A stretch of 17,569 nucleotides of DNA, taken from positions 1 through 17,569 of the forward strand of contig DMJN01000060.1 in NCBI GenBank assembly GCA_003451715.1. The letters are read 5' to 3'. Positions 1 to 8,325 of this stretch are shown in pieces. The notes under the pieces are model-generated. The model ran no database searches and had not been told where the DNA came from. It saw only the letters and a program-made list of their open reading frames with translations. A program made the position numbers and the translations under genes. The first letter of the stretch is position 1, and every line of letters begins with the position of its first letter. The DNA is from Gammaproteobacteria bacterium (GTDB taxonomy: Bacteria; Pseudomonadota; Gammaproteobacteria; Pseudomonadales; Pseudohongiellaceae).

Positions 1-366
1 CAGGGCTGCGCGCACTCTACGCTGGGCTTCCGATGAATTGAATCCGCAAATTCGCAGCGGCAGAGCGACGTTCTCCCCGACGGTTCGGTCAATCAATAAT
101 TGATGATCCTGGAAGACTGCCCCGATCTGTCTGCGGTGAAAGGGCACGCGAGGGATGGCTAGCCGGTTAATATTGGAGCCATTGACGATCACCTGACCGA
201 CACTACATGTTTCAATCGCCAGGATCAGTTTCAGGAGTGTGCTCTTACCGGCGCCGGAATGGCCGGCGACAAAGGCCATTTCGCCCCTACCGATCTCAAA
301 ATTTATTTCTGAAAGCGCTTCCCGACCGTCGGCGTAGCGCATACTGACGTTGTCAAACGTGATCAT
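1..366 (-). CDS. ftsE: Cell division ATP-binding protein FtsE, 5' part (cut by window edge)
   Basis: This is the ATPase half of the FtsEX ABC complex, which in known bacteria couples the divisome to activation of periplasmic peptidoglycan hydrolases. The ATG lies at 364-366 on the minus strand and the frame is open to base 1, giving the first 122 residues. The start reads MITFDNVSMRYADG. The Walker A motif GHSGAGKST is at about residues 34-42, and the Q-loop region RRQIGAVFQDHQLLIDRTV matches E. coli FtsE closely. The signature motif, Walker B and H-loop lie beyond the edge. It follows ftsY by 38 bases on the same strand, the usual ftsY-ftsE(-ftsX) operon, so ftsX is expected to the left. The identification is firm; only completeness is unknown. 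Confidence 0.95.
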   Translation of the reverse strand, partial: MITFDNVSMRYADGREALSEINFEIGRGEMAFVAGHSGAGKSTLLKLILAIETCSVGQVIVNGSNINRLAIPRVPFHRRQIGAVFQDHQLLIDRTVGENVALPLRICGFNSSEAQRRVRAAL

Positions 367-404
367 TGAATTGATCAGAGGCTCCCTAAGCAACACAAAT
401 CATT

Positions 405-1442
405 TCAACCAACAAAGGGCGCGTCTTTGGCAAAGAGCGCTGCCACGAACTGCTGAGCTTCAAATGGTCGCAGATCATCGACTTGCTCTCCCACTCCGAT
501 AAAGCGAATTGGTAAACCCAGTTGTTTGGCGACAGCAAACACAACGCCTCCCTTGGCAGTACCATCCAGTTTGGTCAAGGCAATGCCAGTGAGATTTGTA
601 GAGGCATGAAAACTTTCTGCCTGGCTGAGGGCATTCTGTCCGGTCGTGGCATCCAGTACCAGTAGGATTTCGCTCGGTAGGCGCTCATCCTGTTTCTTCA
701 ATACGCGAACGATCTTCTCGAGTTCATTCATCAAATTGTGTTTCGTGTGCAGGCGTCCTGCTGTGTCTGCAATCAAAACGTCAATGTCTCTGGCTTTGGC
801 TGACTGGTAGGCATCGAAAATTACTGAGGCACTGTCTGCACCTGCGGCCTGTGCAATCACTGGCACAGCGTTGCGCTCTCCCCACACCTGCAACTGCTCT
901 ACCGCTGCGGCGCGAAAAGTGTCACCGGCGGCTAACATTACCTTTTTGTCCTGAGCCTGAAATTGCTTTGCCAGTTTCCCGATGGTAGTCGTTTTGCCAA
1001 CACCATTCACGCCCACCATCAGGATGACAAACGGTTTGCAATCGCTGGGAATCAACAGCGGCACTTCACAGGGCTTAAGAATGTTCTCCAGTTCTGACTG
1101 CAGCGCCAGCATAAACTCTTCAGGATCAGCGAGCTGCTTACGGCCCAGTTGCTGTTTCAGCTGCGAAATAACCTGCTCGCTTGCCTCAATTCCCACATCG
1201 GCAGAAAGTAGCTGGGTTTCGATGTCATCAAGCAGGTCTGTGTCGATGGCCTTCTCGCCGAGCACAAGGGTTTCGATGCCCTCACTCATTCGCCCGCGGG
1301 TGCGGCTGAGGCCATTTATCAGCCGCGAGAAGAATCCGGACTCGTTAGAGTGTGGATTTTCATCGGGTGATTGCGGTTGCGCCGGGTCTGTCTGAGAAGC
1401 CGCCTGCTCAGACGATTTCTGTTTCTTGCCAATACCGAACAT
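405..1442 (-). CDS. ftsY: Signal recognition particle receptor FtsY
   Basis: FtsY is the SRP-receptor GTPase that docks ribosome-nascent-chain/SRP complexes at the inner membrane for co-translational insertion. The 345-residue product has a short charged N-terminal A region (about 1-45), a helical N domain (about 50-125) and a complete G domain. G-domain motifs visible are GVNGVGKTT (144-152), DTFRAAA (174-180), DTAGRL (226-231) and [10 protein letters not shown] (290-299). It is much shorter than the 497-residue E. coli protein because the acidic A domain is reduced, which is common outside enterics. The start is the ATG at 1440-1442, with only a weak ribosome site (AGAG about 13 bases upstream). 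It is the first gene of an ftsY-ftsE operon and diverges from rsmD across about 190 bases. Confidence 0.97.
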   Translation of the reverse strand: MFGIGKKQKSSEQAASQTDPAQPQSPDENPHSNESGFFSRLINGLSRTRGRMSEGIETLVLGEKAIDTDLLDDIETQLLSADVGIEASEQVISQLKQQLGRKQLADPEEFMLALQSELENILKPCEVPLLIPSDCKPFVILMVGVNGVGKTTTIGKLAKQFQAQDKKVMLAAGDTFRAAAVEQLQVWGERNAVPVIAQAAGADSASVIFDAYQSAKARDIDVLIADTAGRLHTKHNLMNELEKIVRVLKKQDERLPSEILLVLDATTGQNALSQAESFHASTNLTGIALTKLDGTAKGGVVFAVAKQLGLPIRFIGVGEQVDDLRPFEAQQFVAALFAKDAPFVG

Positions 1443-1525
1443 CGAGTGGAATTCTCTGGATGATAGCTACAAATGATGCTTGCGATTCAGCTCGCTATGC
1501 TACCACTACCGCAGGACTGGATACA

Positions 1526-1554
1526 TTAATACAGATCGCTATGAGTACTGTAAT
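1526..1554 (+). promoter_or_regulatory. Possible sigma70 promoter for rsmD
   Basis: In the spacer between divergent ftsY and rsmD, TTAATA (1526-1531) and TGTAAT (1549-1554) are separated by 17 bases. They match the -35 and -10 consensus at 4/6 and 5/6 positions. The predicted transcript would begin near 1561, leaving about 70 bases of leader before the rsmD ATG. This is a pattern match only. Confidence 0.35.
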
Positions 1555-1633
1555 TCGAGTTTAGCCCTGATAGGCTTACCAGCTTGAGTTCTCTAAAGCC
1601 TATAGGGCAGTTGTCCGGACCGGATTGGCAACA

Positions 1634-2230
1634 ATGAAAAACACGCAATCGAGCAAGAAAAATTCCCTGCGTATTATCGGTGGCGAGCTGCGCAGCAGAA
1701 AGATTGGCTTTCCTGATATCGAGGAGCTACGGCCTACCCCGGATCGAATTCGTGAGACTCTATTCAATTGGCTACAGGACTGTATACAGGAAAGCGAGTG
1801 TCTGGATCTCTTTGCAGGTAGTGGTGCACTTGGAATCGAAGCACTTTCTCGCGGAGCGCAACGGGCGGTGTTTGTTGAATGCAATCGCCAGGTTTATGCT
1901 GCTCTTCAGGAAAACCTGCAACGCTTTAGACTGGATAAAGGTGAAGCGATAAATGCAGAGGCAGCACAGTGGCAAAAGAGTTGTGGTGACACTGCACAGC
2001 AATTCGATATAGTGTTTCTCGATCCACCATTTTCCGATGACAATATTTACGAGGTATGTGCACGGCTCGACCGTTGTGGTTGCCTCAAGCCCAAGAGTAA
2101 GATCTATGTTGAATCCGGATTACAACTTGAATGCCCAGGTCTTCCTAATAACTGGACAAGACTCAAGCACAAGCAAGCTGGCCAGGTTTACTACTATCTG
2201 TTTGAAGCAAATACAAATCCTAAAAAATGA
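1634..2230 (+). CDS. rsmD: 16S rRNA (guanine966-N2)-methyltransferase RsmD
   Basis: RsmD makes m2G966 in 16S rRNA using S-adenosylmethionine. From the ATG at 1634 the product is 198 residues, the same length as E. coli RsmD. A TTG at 1625 would add three residues (M-A-T), but neither start has a good ribosome site, so the ATG is preferred. Motifs seen are RIIGGELRSRK (13-23), LRPTPDRIRETLFNWL (32-47), the SAM-binding loop LDLFAGSGALGIEALSRGA (58-75), the acidic VE at 81-82 and the catalytic DPPF (130-133). The stop overlaps the next start (ATGA at 2227-2230), so the hydrolase gene is probably translationally coupled. The divergent neighbour is ftsY, as in many gammaproteobacteria. Confidence 0.95.
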   Translation: MKNTQSSKKNSLRIIGGELRSRKIGFPDIEELRPTPDRIRETLFNWLQDCIQESECLDLFAGSGALGIEALSRGAQRAVFVECNRQVYAALQENLQRFRLDKGEAINAEAAQWQKSCGDTAQQFDIVFLDPPFSDDNIYEVCARLDRCGCLKPKSKIYVESGLQLECPGLPNNWTRLKHKQAGQVYYYLFEANTNPKK

Positions 2231-3219
2231 TAAGTGGCACCCCAATCGATGATTTCCGACCCGCCTGGTGGTTGCCTGGCGGGCACAGCCAAACACTTTA
2301 TCGGAAATTTTCTCTGGTAACTCGTATCGAACAAGCCAGACAAAGAATCGAATTGGCAGATGGTGACTTCATCGACCTGGATTGGGCCAGGGAAGTCGGT
2401 TACGGGGATAATGCCAGTGAAACAATTGTGTTTATTTTACATGGCTTATGTGGCTGTTCCGGCTCTTCCTATGTGTTGTCGCTGCAGCGCTTGCTTGCTG
2501 ATAATGACATATCGAGCGTGGCAATGAATTTTCGAGGCTGCAGTGGTAAAGTCAATAGAAAGGCACAGGCCTATCATTCGGGAGTTTCAGAAGACGTTAA
2601 TGAAGTGTTTTCATCCCTGGTGGAAATGTATCCAGACAAAAGATTCGTGTTCGTGGGCTATTCACTCGGCGCTAATGTACTTCTCAAATGGCTGGGAGAA
2701 ACTGGCAGTAATCCCAATATCAGAAAGGCAGTCGCGGTCTCAACTCCATTTTCATTGACCTACTGTTCCAGAGCAATGCTTATGGGTGTGAGCAAGATGT
2801 ATGGCAACTATTTTGTACGACGACTACTTGGCGATTTTCGAGACAAGCAACAGCATTTTGAGCAACTTGGAGACCAGCAGCAATCTTCACAGATTGCAGA
2901 TTTGGGGGAACTGGGTCGGATAACTTCGATCTGGGATTTCGACGACAGAGTTACCGCGCCATTGCATGGCTTCAAAGACGCAGAAGATTATTACGACCGA
3001 TGCAGCAGCATTAATTTTATCGGAGCCATTCAAACCGATACTTTGTTGATTCAGAGTCGAAATGATCCGCTGATACCACCAACCGCTCTGCCGGATAAGG
3101 CGCACTTGCCGGCGAACGTCGATCTCCAGCTTAGTGATAAGGGTGGCCACGTCGGCTTCATTTCCGGGCGCAGGGACAACTGGCTGGAGCGACGTATACT
3201 GGGATTCCTGCAGGCCTGA
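2227..3219 (+). CDS. YheT-type alpha/beta hydrolase
   Basis: This is a predicted cytoplasmic alpha/beta-fold hydrolase of the YheT/UPF0017 (AB-hydrolase 4) family; the physiological substrate of the family is not established. The 330-residue protein begins with the family-typical PAWWLPGGHSQTLYRKF (12-28). It has an oxyanion-type HG segment (LHGLCGCSGS, 71-80), the NFRGCSG motif (101-107) and the nucleophile elbow GYSLGAN with Ser146. The rest of the triad is probably Asp280 (SRNDPLIPP) and His308 (KGGHVGF). It has no signal peptide or TM segment. The start ATG overlaps the rsmD stop by four bases, and that coupling is the main reason to choose it. Family assignment is firm; I give no symbol because orthology to E. 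coli yheT is not proven. Confidence 0.9.
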   Translation: MISGTPIDDFRPAWWLPGGHSQTLYRKFSLVTRIEQARQRIELADGDFIDLDWAREVGYGDNASETIVFILHGLCGCSGSSYVLSLQRLLADNDISSVAMNFRGCSGKVNRKAQAYHSGVSEDVNEVFSSLVEMYPDKRFVFVGYSLGANVLLKWLGETGSNPNIRKAVAVSTPFSLTYCSRAMLMGVSKMYGNYFVRRLLGDFRDKQQHFEQLGDQQQSSQIADLGELGRITSIWDFDDRVTAPLHGFKDAEDYYDRCSSINFIGAIQTDTLLIQSRNDPLIPPTALPDKAHLPANVDLQLSDKGGHVGFISGRRDNWLERRILGFLQA

Positions 3220-3236
3220 TGGAGAGGGTTCCCAAA

Positions 3237-3265
3237 TTGTCGGATCAAGAGCAATTCGTTAAAAT
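3237..3265 (+). promoter_or_regulatory. Likely sigma70 promoter for coaD
   Basis: TTGTCG (3237-3242) and TAAAAT (3260-3265) are separated by exactly 17 bases and match the -35 and -10 consensus at 4/6 and 5/6 positions. Transcription would start near 3272. That leaves a leader of about 19 bases carrying the ribosome site AAAGGA (about 3279-3284) in front of the coaD ATG. Confidence 0.5.
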
Positions 3266-3290
3266 GCAAAGCAGCCAAAGGAACACGTAA

Positions 3291-3761
3291 ATGAAGATTG
3301 CAGTTTACCCCGGGACATTTAATCCCATAACCAACGGACATACGGATCTGGTTGAGCGTGCGGCTGGATTATTCGACAAGATTGTTGTCGCCGTCGGCAC
3401 CAATCGTCAGAAGGGGGAGACACTCCCAACTGAGCAGCGTGTCGAGCTGGCGGACGAAGTTCTGAGCCACCTGGCCAATGTGGAAGTCTGTGCTTTCGAT
3501 GGGCTGCTCACGGATTTTGTCAGGCTAAAGGATGCCAATATCATCTTGCGTGGTTTGCGCACGGTGGCTGACTTTGAGTACGAGTTTCAACTGGTGGGAA
3601 TGAATCGCGTACTGGATCCCACCATCGAAACGGTATTTCTGGCCCCGGCAGAACACCTGTCGTATATCTCTTCTACACTGGTTAGAGAAATTGCTTCCTT
3701 CGGTGGGGACATCTCCAAATTTGTCCATCCTGCCGTCGTTGAGGCGATGTCGCGACTCTGA
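3291..3761 (+). CDS. coaD: Phosphopantetheine adenylyltransferase (PPAT)
   Basis: CoaD transfers AMP from ATP to 4'-phosphopantetheine to give dephospho-CoA, the fourth step of CoA synthesis from pantothenate. The 156-residue length is close to the 159 of E. coli CoaD. The nucleotidyltransferase motif [12 protein letters not shown] covers residues 6-17 (TNGH is the T/HxGH element). The phosphopantetheine-binding stretch [12 protein letters not shown] is at 87-98 and the C-terminal ISSTLVRE at 126-133. The ATG at 3291 is preceded by AAAGGA at good spacing and probably by its own promoter. It ends 21 bases from the convergent mutM stop; coaD next to mutM is also the E. coli arrangement. Confidence 0.97.
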   Translation: MKIAVYPGTFNPITNGHTDLVERAAGLFDKIVVAVGTNRQKGETLPTEQRVELADEVLSHLANVEVCAFDGLLTDFVRLKDANIILRGLRTVADFEYEFQLVGMNRVLDPTIETVFLAPAEHLSYISSTLVREIASFGGDISKFVHPAVVEAMSRL

Positions 3762-3782
3762 AACTTCAGCGGGTTCTCAAAT

Positions 3783-4598
3783 TTACTTCTGGCAGTGAGT
3801 GCAATAGACAGTGCTGCGCTGCCCCAAACGTATCTCCTTGAGTAAGCGCCCGCATTTCAGGCAATCAAGACACCCTCGACCGTAAACTTGCAGCAACTGC
3901 TTGAAATACCCCGGCTCACCACTACTGTTGGTAAAGTCGCGCAAGCTGGTTCCTCCCACATCTACGGCATTCTGTAATACCTGTTTGATGCAGTCAGCTA
4001 ATACACCATAGCGAGCCAGTGATAGGTTTCCCGCAGCTCTTTTTGGATTGATCCCCGCCTGAAAGAGCGCTTCGTTTGCATAGATGTTACCGACGCCAAC
4101 CACGTTTCCGGAGTTCATGATGAATGGTTTTACCGCCTGTTTTCGGTTACGACTGATGCGATGGAGATACTCGGCGTCAAAATCCTCGCTCAGGGGCTCC
4201 GGCCCGAGCGAATGTAACAGCAGATGATTCTCAATCGGCGTCTTGATCCAGAGCATGCAACCGAATCGTCGTGGGTCGCAATATCGCAAAATACCGCCAC
4301 CTTCAAAGACGATGTCTACATGATCGTGCTTACCCGGTGGAGTTTCCGAATTGGTCAGTCGCAGAGAGCCGGACATTCCGAGGTGTATAAGCAAGGTAGC
4401 GAGCTTTGTGTCCAGCAACAGGTATTTGCCCCGCCGCTTGATTGCACTGATAGTCTGCCCAGGCAGCTCATCGATTAGTTCGGGTGTAACTGGCCAGCGT
4501 AAACTTGGCTGACGAATTATCACCTGTATTACTTGCCGATTCAGGATATGAGGCAAGATTCCTCTGCGGGTTGTTTCTACTTCAGGTAATTCCGGCAA
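3783..4598 (-). CDS. mutM: Formamidopyrimidine-DNA glycosylase (Fpg/MutM), TTG start
   Basis: MutM is the bifunctional DNA glycosylase/AP lyase that removes 8-oxoguanine and formamidopyrimidines. The frame is open further upstream, but the conserved N-terminus PELPEVETTRRGI directly follows a TTG at 4596-4598. Mature Fpg needs Pro as its N-terminal residue, so TTG must be the start. It is preceded by AGGA about seven bases away. The product is 271 residues (E. coli 269). It has Pro2 and Glu3, the conserved catalytic Lys58 in KRRGKYLLL, the H2TH region with VGVGNIYANEALF (167-179) and a C-terminal zinc finger with Cys246, Cys249, Cys266 and Cys269. All catalytic features are present. It converges with coaD and diverges from the HyuA-type gene. 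Confidence 0.96.
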   Translation of the reverse strand: MPELPEVETTRRGILPHILNRQVIQVIIRQPSLRWPVTPELIDELPGQTISAIKRRGKYLLLDTKLATLLIHLGMSGSLRLTNSETPPGKHDHVDIVFEGGGILRYCDPRRFGCMLWIKTPIENHLLLHSLGPEPLSEDFDAEYLHRISRNRKQAVKPFIMNSGNVVGVGNIYANEALFQAGINPKRAAGNLSLARYGVLADCIKQVLQNAVDVGGTSLRDFTNSSGEPGYFKQLLQVYGRGCLDCLKCGRLLKEIRLGQRSTVYCTHCQK

Positions 4599-4636
4599 AG
4601 CATTTCCTGTTAATAGGTGTGCCTGGGCACAGCCGT

Positions 4637-4642
4637 TATAAT
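4637..4642 (+). promoter_or_regulatory. Consensus -10 element upstream of the HyuA-type gene
   Basis: A perfect TATAAT lies in the roughly 105-base spacer between divergent mutM and the HyuA-type gene. No convincing -35 hexamer sits 16-18 bases upstream and there is no TGn extension, so the promoter is tentative. It lies downstream of the most upstream in-frame GTG (4617), which argues against translation starting there. Confidence 0.35.
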
Positions 4643-4703
4643 CTTTCCGTATTTCAATTGTTGCTTTGTTCCAGTAGAGAGTACAGCAAATGGTGAACAG
4701 CTC

Positions 4704-6704
4704 TTGACCAGGCAAGTGTATTTAGGAATCGACGCAGGCGGTACGTTTACGGATTTTATTTGCATCGAATCAGAACCACAGCTTTCCCTGAAGATTTACA
4801 AGATCCTTTCGACCCCAGCTGCGCCGGAGCAGGCAATCATGAACGGGATTCGCGCCCTGGGATTGATATCGTTGGCTGAAGAAGGAGGCCTGCACATCAT
4901 CCATGGCAGTACTGTCGCCACCAATGCCACGTTGGAAGGCAAGCTGGCCAGAACCGTATTTATCACCAATCACGGATTTGGCGATATGTTGCAACTCGCC
5001 AGGCAAACCCGACCCAAGCTTTATGCTTTGGAATTCCAACCGATCCAACCGCCGGTTGAAGCGGAATTGTGTCTCGAAACCGGCGGCAGACTCGGCGCCG
5101 ATGGAAGTGTGATAGAACCATTAACAGATGCTGAGCTGGAGGAGCTGGTACGGCGAGTACAGGACCTGCAACCCGAAGCGGTTGCCATCAACCTGTTATT
5201 TTCCTTCCTCGATGACCGCTTTGAACGGGCCATAGAGAAAGCCGTCAGCGAGGCACAGCCAGCGATTTTTGTCAGTCGCTCCTCCGAAGTTTTGCCAGTC
5301 TATAAAGAATATGAAAGAGGTATCGCTACCTGGCTCAATGCGGCGCTTGGGCCAGTGGTAAGCGGTTATCTAGTGCGGCTGCAAGAAGGGCTTGCGAAGT
5401 GCTCGCTGCAGATCATGCAATCCAGTGGAGAAACTATTGCCGCGACTACTGCCGCAGACTCGGCGGTTAATTTGTTGTTGTCGGGTCCGGCCGGCGGCCT
5501 GACAGCCATACACTTTCTTGGCAGGCAGATTGCACAGCAGAGGATCATCAGTTTCGATATGGGCGGCACCTCCACCGATGTTGCCTTATTGGATGGAGAG
5601 ATTTCCACCACTGCTGAGGGGTTTGTCGATCGCTTTCCCGTGGGTATTCCGATGGTAGACATGCACACGATTGGCGCCGGAGGTGGTTCCATAGCGTTTA
5701 TCGACAGTGGCGGCATGCTGCAGGTTGGTCCACAATCCGCCGGTGCCAATCCAGGACCAGCCTGTTATGGCATTGGCGGTACCGCAGCGACGGTTACCGA
5801 TGCCAATCTGGTACTCGGCAGGTTGCTCCCCGAGGCTGCACTCGCCGACAGTTTGAGCCTGCATCATCAGCTTGCAATAGAGGCAATCAGGAAGCTGGCG
5901 GTGCAGATCGAGCTGACGGTAGAGGAGACGGCGTTGGGCATCGTGACAATTGCTAATGAGCACATGGCGGAAGCCATTCGCATGATTTCTGTAAACAGGG
6001 GTTATGACCCGAAGCAGTTTTTACTGGCCAGTTTCGGTGGTGCTGGCGGCTTGCATGTGTGTGCGGTCGCAGAATCCATGCAGATGGATAGGGCTGTAGT
6101 ACCAGCATACGGTGGAGTGCTTTCTGCTTTGGGCATGTTGGTAGCCGATCGAGGTCGACAATTTACACGCACAGTTTCGGTAAAAACTTGCCAGGCAGTC
6201 ACAGTCAGTCTGCAGGATCAACTTGAAGCACTGGCATCACATGGCCGAGCGCAGTTAGAGCAGGAAGGATTGACAGCAGAAAATCTGCTAGTGAAATGCA
6301 GTGTGGATATGCGCTATGTCGGGCAGTCCTACACACTCAATGTACTCTGGCAGGATCTCCACCTCACCACAGAGGCGTTTCAAAGGCTACATCAAACACG
6401 TTATGGTTACGCGCTGCAGTCTGACACAGAGATCGTCAACCTACGGGTTAATGTGTTGCACCACAGCCAACAATTTGAGTTGCCGGCAGTAATCCCGACT
6501 ACCGAATGCAATAAACTTGCAAGCACTGAGGTCTATGGTACTGCAGAGCCGGCAAAAGTATTGTCCAGGGCTGAATTTTCGCCCGGTGAAGTGGTAGCCG
6601 GACCGGCAATTATTACTGAGTACTCCGCGACTACTTTTATCGCACCTGGCTGGATTGCATTGTCAGATCGATACGGAAATATGCAACTATCCCGGCAAAC
6701 GTGA
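4704..6704 (+). CDS. Hydantoinase/oxoprolinase A-subunit (HyuA-type) ATPase-fold protein, orphan
   Basis: This is a member of the HyuA family, ATP-dependent ring-opening or carboxylating enzymes (5-oxoprolinase, N-methylhydantoinase, acetone and acetophenone carboxylase alpha chains). From the TTG at 4704 the product is 666 residues. It has the N-terminal phosphate loop LGIDAGGTFTDF (7-18), the second actin-like loop FDMGGTSTD (about 284-292), TIGAGGGS and GANPGPACYG in the Hydantoinase_A domain, and a C-terminal beta-rich domain. In-frame starts are GTG 4617, TTG 4704 and GTG 4716. TTG 4704 is chosen because GGTGAA sits just upstream and it gives the usual short lead into the phosphate loop, but this is uncertain. 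Its partner HyuB is absent: the next gene is unrelated and follows after 200 bases. The substrate cannot be told from sequence. Confidence 0.88.
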   Translation: MTRQVYLGIDAGGTFTDFICIESEPQLSLKIYKILSTPAAPEQAIMNGIRALGLISLAEEGGLHIIHGSTVATNATLEGKLARTVFITNHGFGDMLQLARQTRPKLYALEFQPIQPPVEAELCLETGGRLGADGSVIEPLTDAELEELVRRVQDLQPEAVAINLLFSFLDDRFERAIEKAVSEAQPAIFVSRSSEVLPVYKEYERGIATWLNAALGPVVSGYLVRLQEGLAKCSLQIMQSSGETIAATTAADSAVNLLLSGPAGGLTAIHFLGRQIAQQRIISFDMGGTSTDVALLDGEISTTAEGFVDRFPVGIPMVDMHTIGAGGGSIAFIDSGGMLQVGPQSAGANPGPACYGIGGTAATVTDANLVLGRLLPEAALADSLSLHHQLAIEAIRKLAVQIELTVEETALGIVTIANEHMAEAIRMISVNRGYDPKQFLLASFGGAGGLHVCAVAESMQMDRAVVPAYGGVLSALGMLVADRGRQFTRTVSVKTCQAVTVSLQDQLEALASHGRAQLEQEGLTAENLLVKCSVDMRYVGQSYTLNVLWQDLHLTTEAFQRLHQTRYGYALQSDTEIVNLRVNVLHHSQQFELPAVIPTTECNKLASTEVYGTAEPAKVLSRAEFSPGEVVAGPAIITEYSATTFIAPGWIALSDRYGNMQLSRQT

Positions 6705-6790
6705 ACGAGCTTGTTCGCTGTTTAGCGCATGGGATCGACACCACTACCGTATGAAGCACTATCGACACATAATTTTTAGGTGGGGGGCTG

Positions 6791-6820
6791 TTTACACGTC
6801 AATTTCCCAGGTGATATAAC
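6791..6820 (+). promoter_or_regulatory. Strong extended -10 promoter for the envelope cluster
   Basis: In the 200-base spacer 6705-6904, TTTACA (6791-6796) and TATAAC (6815-6820) are 18 bases apart, each 5/6 to consensus, and TGA immediately precedes the -10 (extended -10). A transcript from about 6827 would have a leader of about 78 bases before the ATG at 6905. No Shine-Dalgarno sequence is obvious before that ATG. The rest of the spacer shows only a short imperfect palindrome at 6703-6716 and no clear terminator. Confidence 0.6.
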
Positions 6821-6904
6821 TGAGTGCTCTCAATTGTCGCGATGCAGGGCAGCTCTCGATTCCATGGGATAATGTCTCTCTGGCAGCCGACTTGAACTTT
6901 AAAC

Positions 6905-8293
6905 ATGCGAGCCTATTCTCTTAAAACCAGTCTGAGCCTGACGTTCCTGTCCTCGCTATTGTGCCTGTCACAATCGAGTGCGCAGCAAGTGGAGCCAGAA
7001 GTTGAGGCCGGGGCTGAGGCGGAACAGACAGAAAACCCCGGCAACCGTCTGCTGTATATCGACTTGCCCGTTGCATTAGAGGAAGGGCTAGACCCAGTAC
7101 TCCCGCGACCGCTGCCACCAGCCGACCCTGGAGACGACCCGGAATTTGTTCGTCGCCTGGATAGCATACGTCAGTACAGTTCGGCAGTTGATTCAATAGA
7201 ACTAACCGGTGGTGCCTGGGACCAGGCTCTGGTGGAGGAACTCTCGGCTATGGGCAGCCTGCAACAGCAGCAGGGTGAGCACGTCGAAGCCATCGAGTCA
7301 CTCAATCGGGCGGTACATGTAAACCGTATCAATGCCGGCCTGCACACCTTGGAACAGGTTCCCGCCATAGAAACCATGATCGATAGCTATATTGCGATCG
7401 GCGATTGGCAAAATGCGGATCTGTACAACAACTACTTATTTTTCGTACAGAGAAAGGCATTCGGCGCGGACGATCCGCGTATCATTCCAGTGCTCGACAA
7501 GCTGGCTAACTGGCATATGCAGGCATTTAACATCGGTTATGGAGAATCCCTCGGCCTGAGGTTGAGTACGGCACAGATACTGTTCAAAGCGGCTGCACGG
7601 ATGGTAAGCGTTCACTTCGGTAGAGCAGATGAGCGATTTATCGATCTGAAGACAAACGTTGCCAGATCTGCTTACCTGGTTGCCCGCTATCCGGAATACA
7701 TGGTGGAACTTGACCGTCCCGAAGCCCGCACGATGGAAGACCTGTTACGCGAAAGCCTCAATGAAGAGGGTCGGATAGTGCCCAGGGGTTTTAGGTCAGG
7801 CGAGGTAGCGCTTCTGGATATTATCGATTTTTACAATGAAGAGTCCGGTTCCGTCTATGATTTGGCCGAAGCGATCACTAACCTAGGCGACTGGTATCTT
7901 ATTTTTAAACGGCGCCAGGCGGCTCAAGAGCAGTATGCTCAGGCCTATCAATTGTTGCTTGATCAAGATAATGGAGAGGAACTCATTAAGCAGCTGTTCG
8001 GCCTGGTAGTACCCATACCTACATTCAGGCTGCCAACTAACCTGGAGAAGGCCACCAGCCATGACCCGGATCGCAAGGGGCTACGCAGTGATTATGCAGA
8101 TTTGAGTTTTGATGTCACCACCAGTGGGGCGGTGCGAAACGTGCGAATGCTGAGCGAAATTACCGATGAGAATGCTTCCCTGCTGAACCGTTTGCGTCGC
8201 GAAGCACGTCTCTCGATGTTTCGACCGAAGGTGGTGGATGGCCGGCCCGTGAGGAGCGATGACAACCAATATCGGTACCGGTATTGGTACTAA
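6905..8293 (+). CDS. Exported TPR-like protein with TonB C-terminal-like domain
   Basis: This is the first gene of the envelope cluster, 462 residues. A Sec signal peptide covers about residues 1-26 (cleavage after SQSSA), followed by an acidic stretch and a short Pro-rich segment (65-79, VLPRPLPPADP). A helical body follows with TPR-like pairs at about 105-180 and 320-355. The last 65 residues read as a TonB-C-like fold: YADLSFDVTTSGAVRNVRML at 397-416, then RREARLSMFRPKVVDGRPV at 431-449, the typical ending of TonB-C domains. Unlike canonical TonB it has no uncleaved N-terminal TM anchor and no long Pro-rich spacer, so it is probably periplasmic. The TonB-like domain may bind an outer-membrane or periplasmic partner of the downstream lipoproteins. 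The domain call comes from reading the sequence, not a search. Confidence 0.8.
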   Translation: MRAYSLKTSLSLTFLSSLLCLSQSSAQQVEPEVEAGAEAEQTENPGNRLLYIDLPVALEEGLDPVLPRPLPPADPGDDPEFVRRLDSIRQYSSAVDSIELTGGAWDQALVEELSAMGSLQQQQGEHVEAIESLNRAVHVNRINAGLHTLEQVPAIETMIDSYIAIGDWQNADLYNNYLFFVQRKAFGADDPRIIPVLDKLANWHMQAFNIGYGESLGLRLSTAQILFKAAARMVSVHFGRADERFIDLKTNVARSAYLVARYPEYMVELDRPEARTMEDLLRESLNEEGRIVPRGFRSGEVALLDIIDFYNEESGSVYDLAEAITNLGDWYLIFKRRQAAQEQYAQAYQLLLDQDNGEELIKQLFGLVVPIPTFRLPTNLEKATSHDPDRKGLRSDYADLSFDVTTSGAVRNVRMLSEITDENASLLNRLRREARLSMFRPKVVDGRPVRSDDNQYRYRYWY

Positions 8294-8325
8294 TGATGTA
8301 GCATCGTAAGAGTCTGCGACCGTTT

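Noticed and set aside
982-1395. Plus-strand open frame of 137 codons inside ftsY
   Set aside because: Antisense shadow of the well-supported ftsY G and N domains, with no start signal or family match.
4617-4703. Upstream GTG start for the HyuA-type protein, adding 29 residues
   Set aside because: It precedes a TATAAT -10 element, and the extra residues (with CC and aromatic runs) do not resemble the family N-terminus.
5366-5963. Overlapping minus-strand open frames inside the HyuA-type gene
   Set aside because: Antisense shadows of conserved HyuA motifs, without ribosome sites or domains.
6703-6716. Near-palindrome GAACGAGCTTGTTC at the end of the HyuA-type gene, considered as a terminator
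   Set aside because: It has no loop and no T-run after it, so it does not fit an intrinsic terminator. No other terminator was convincing in this gap.
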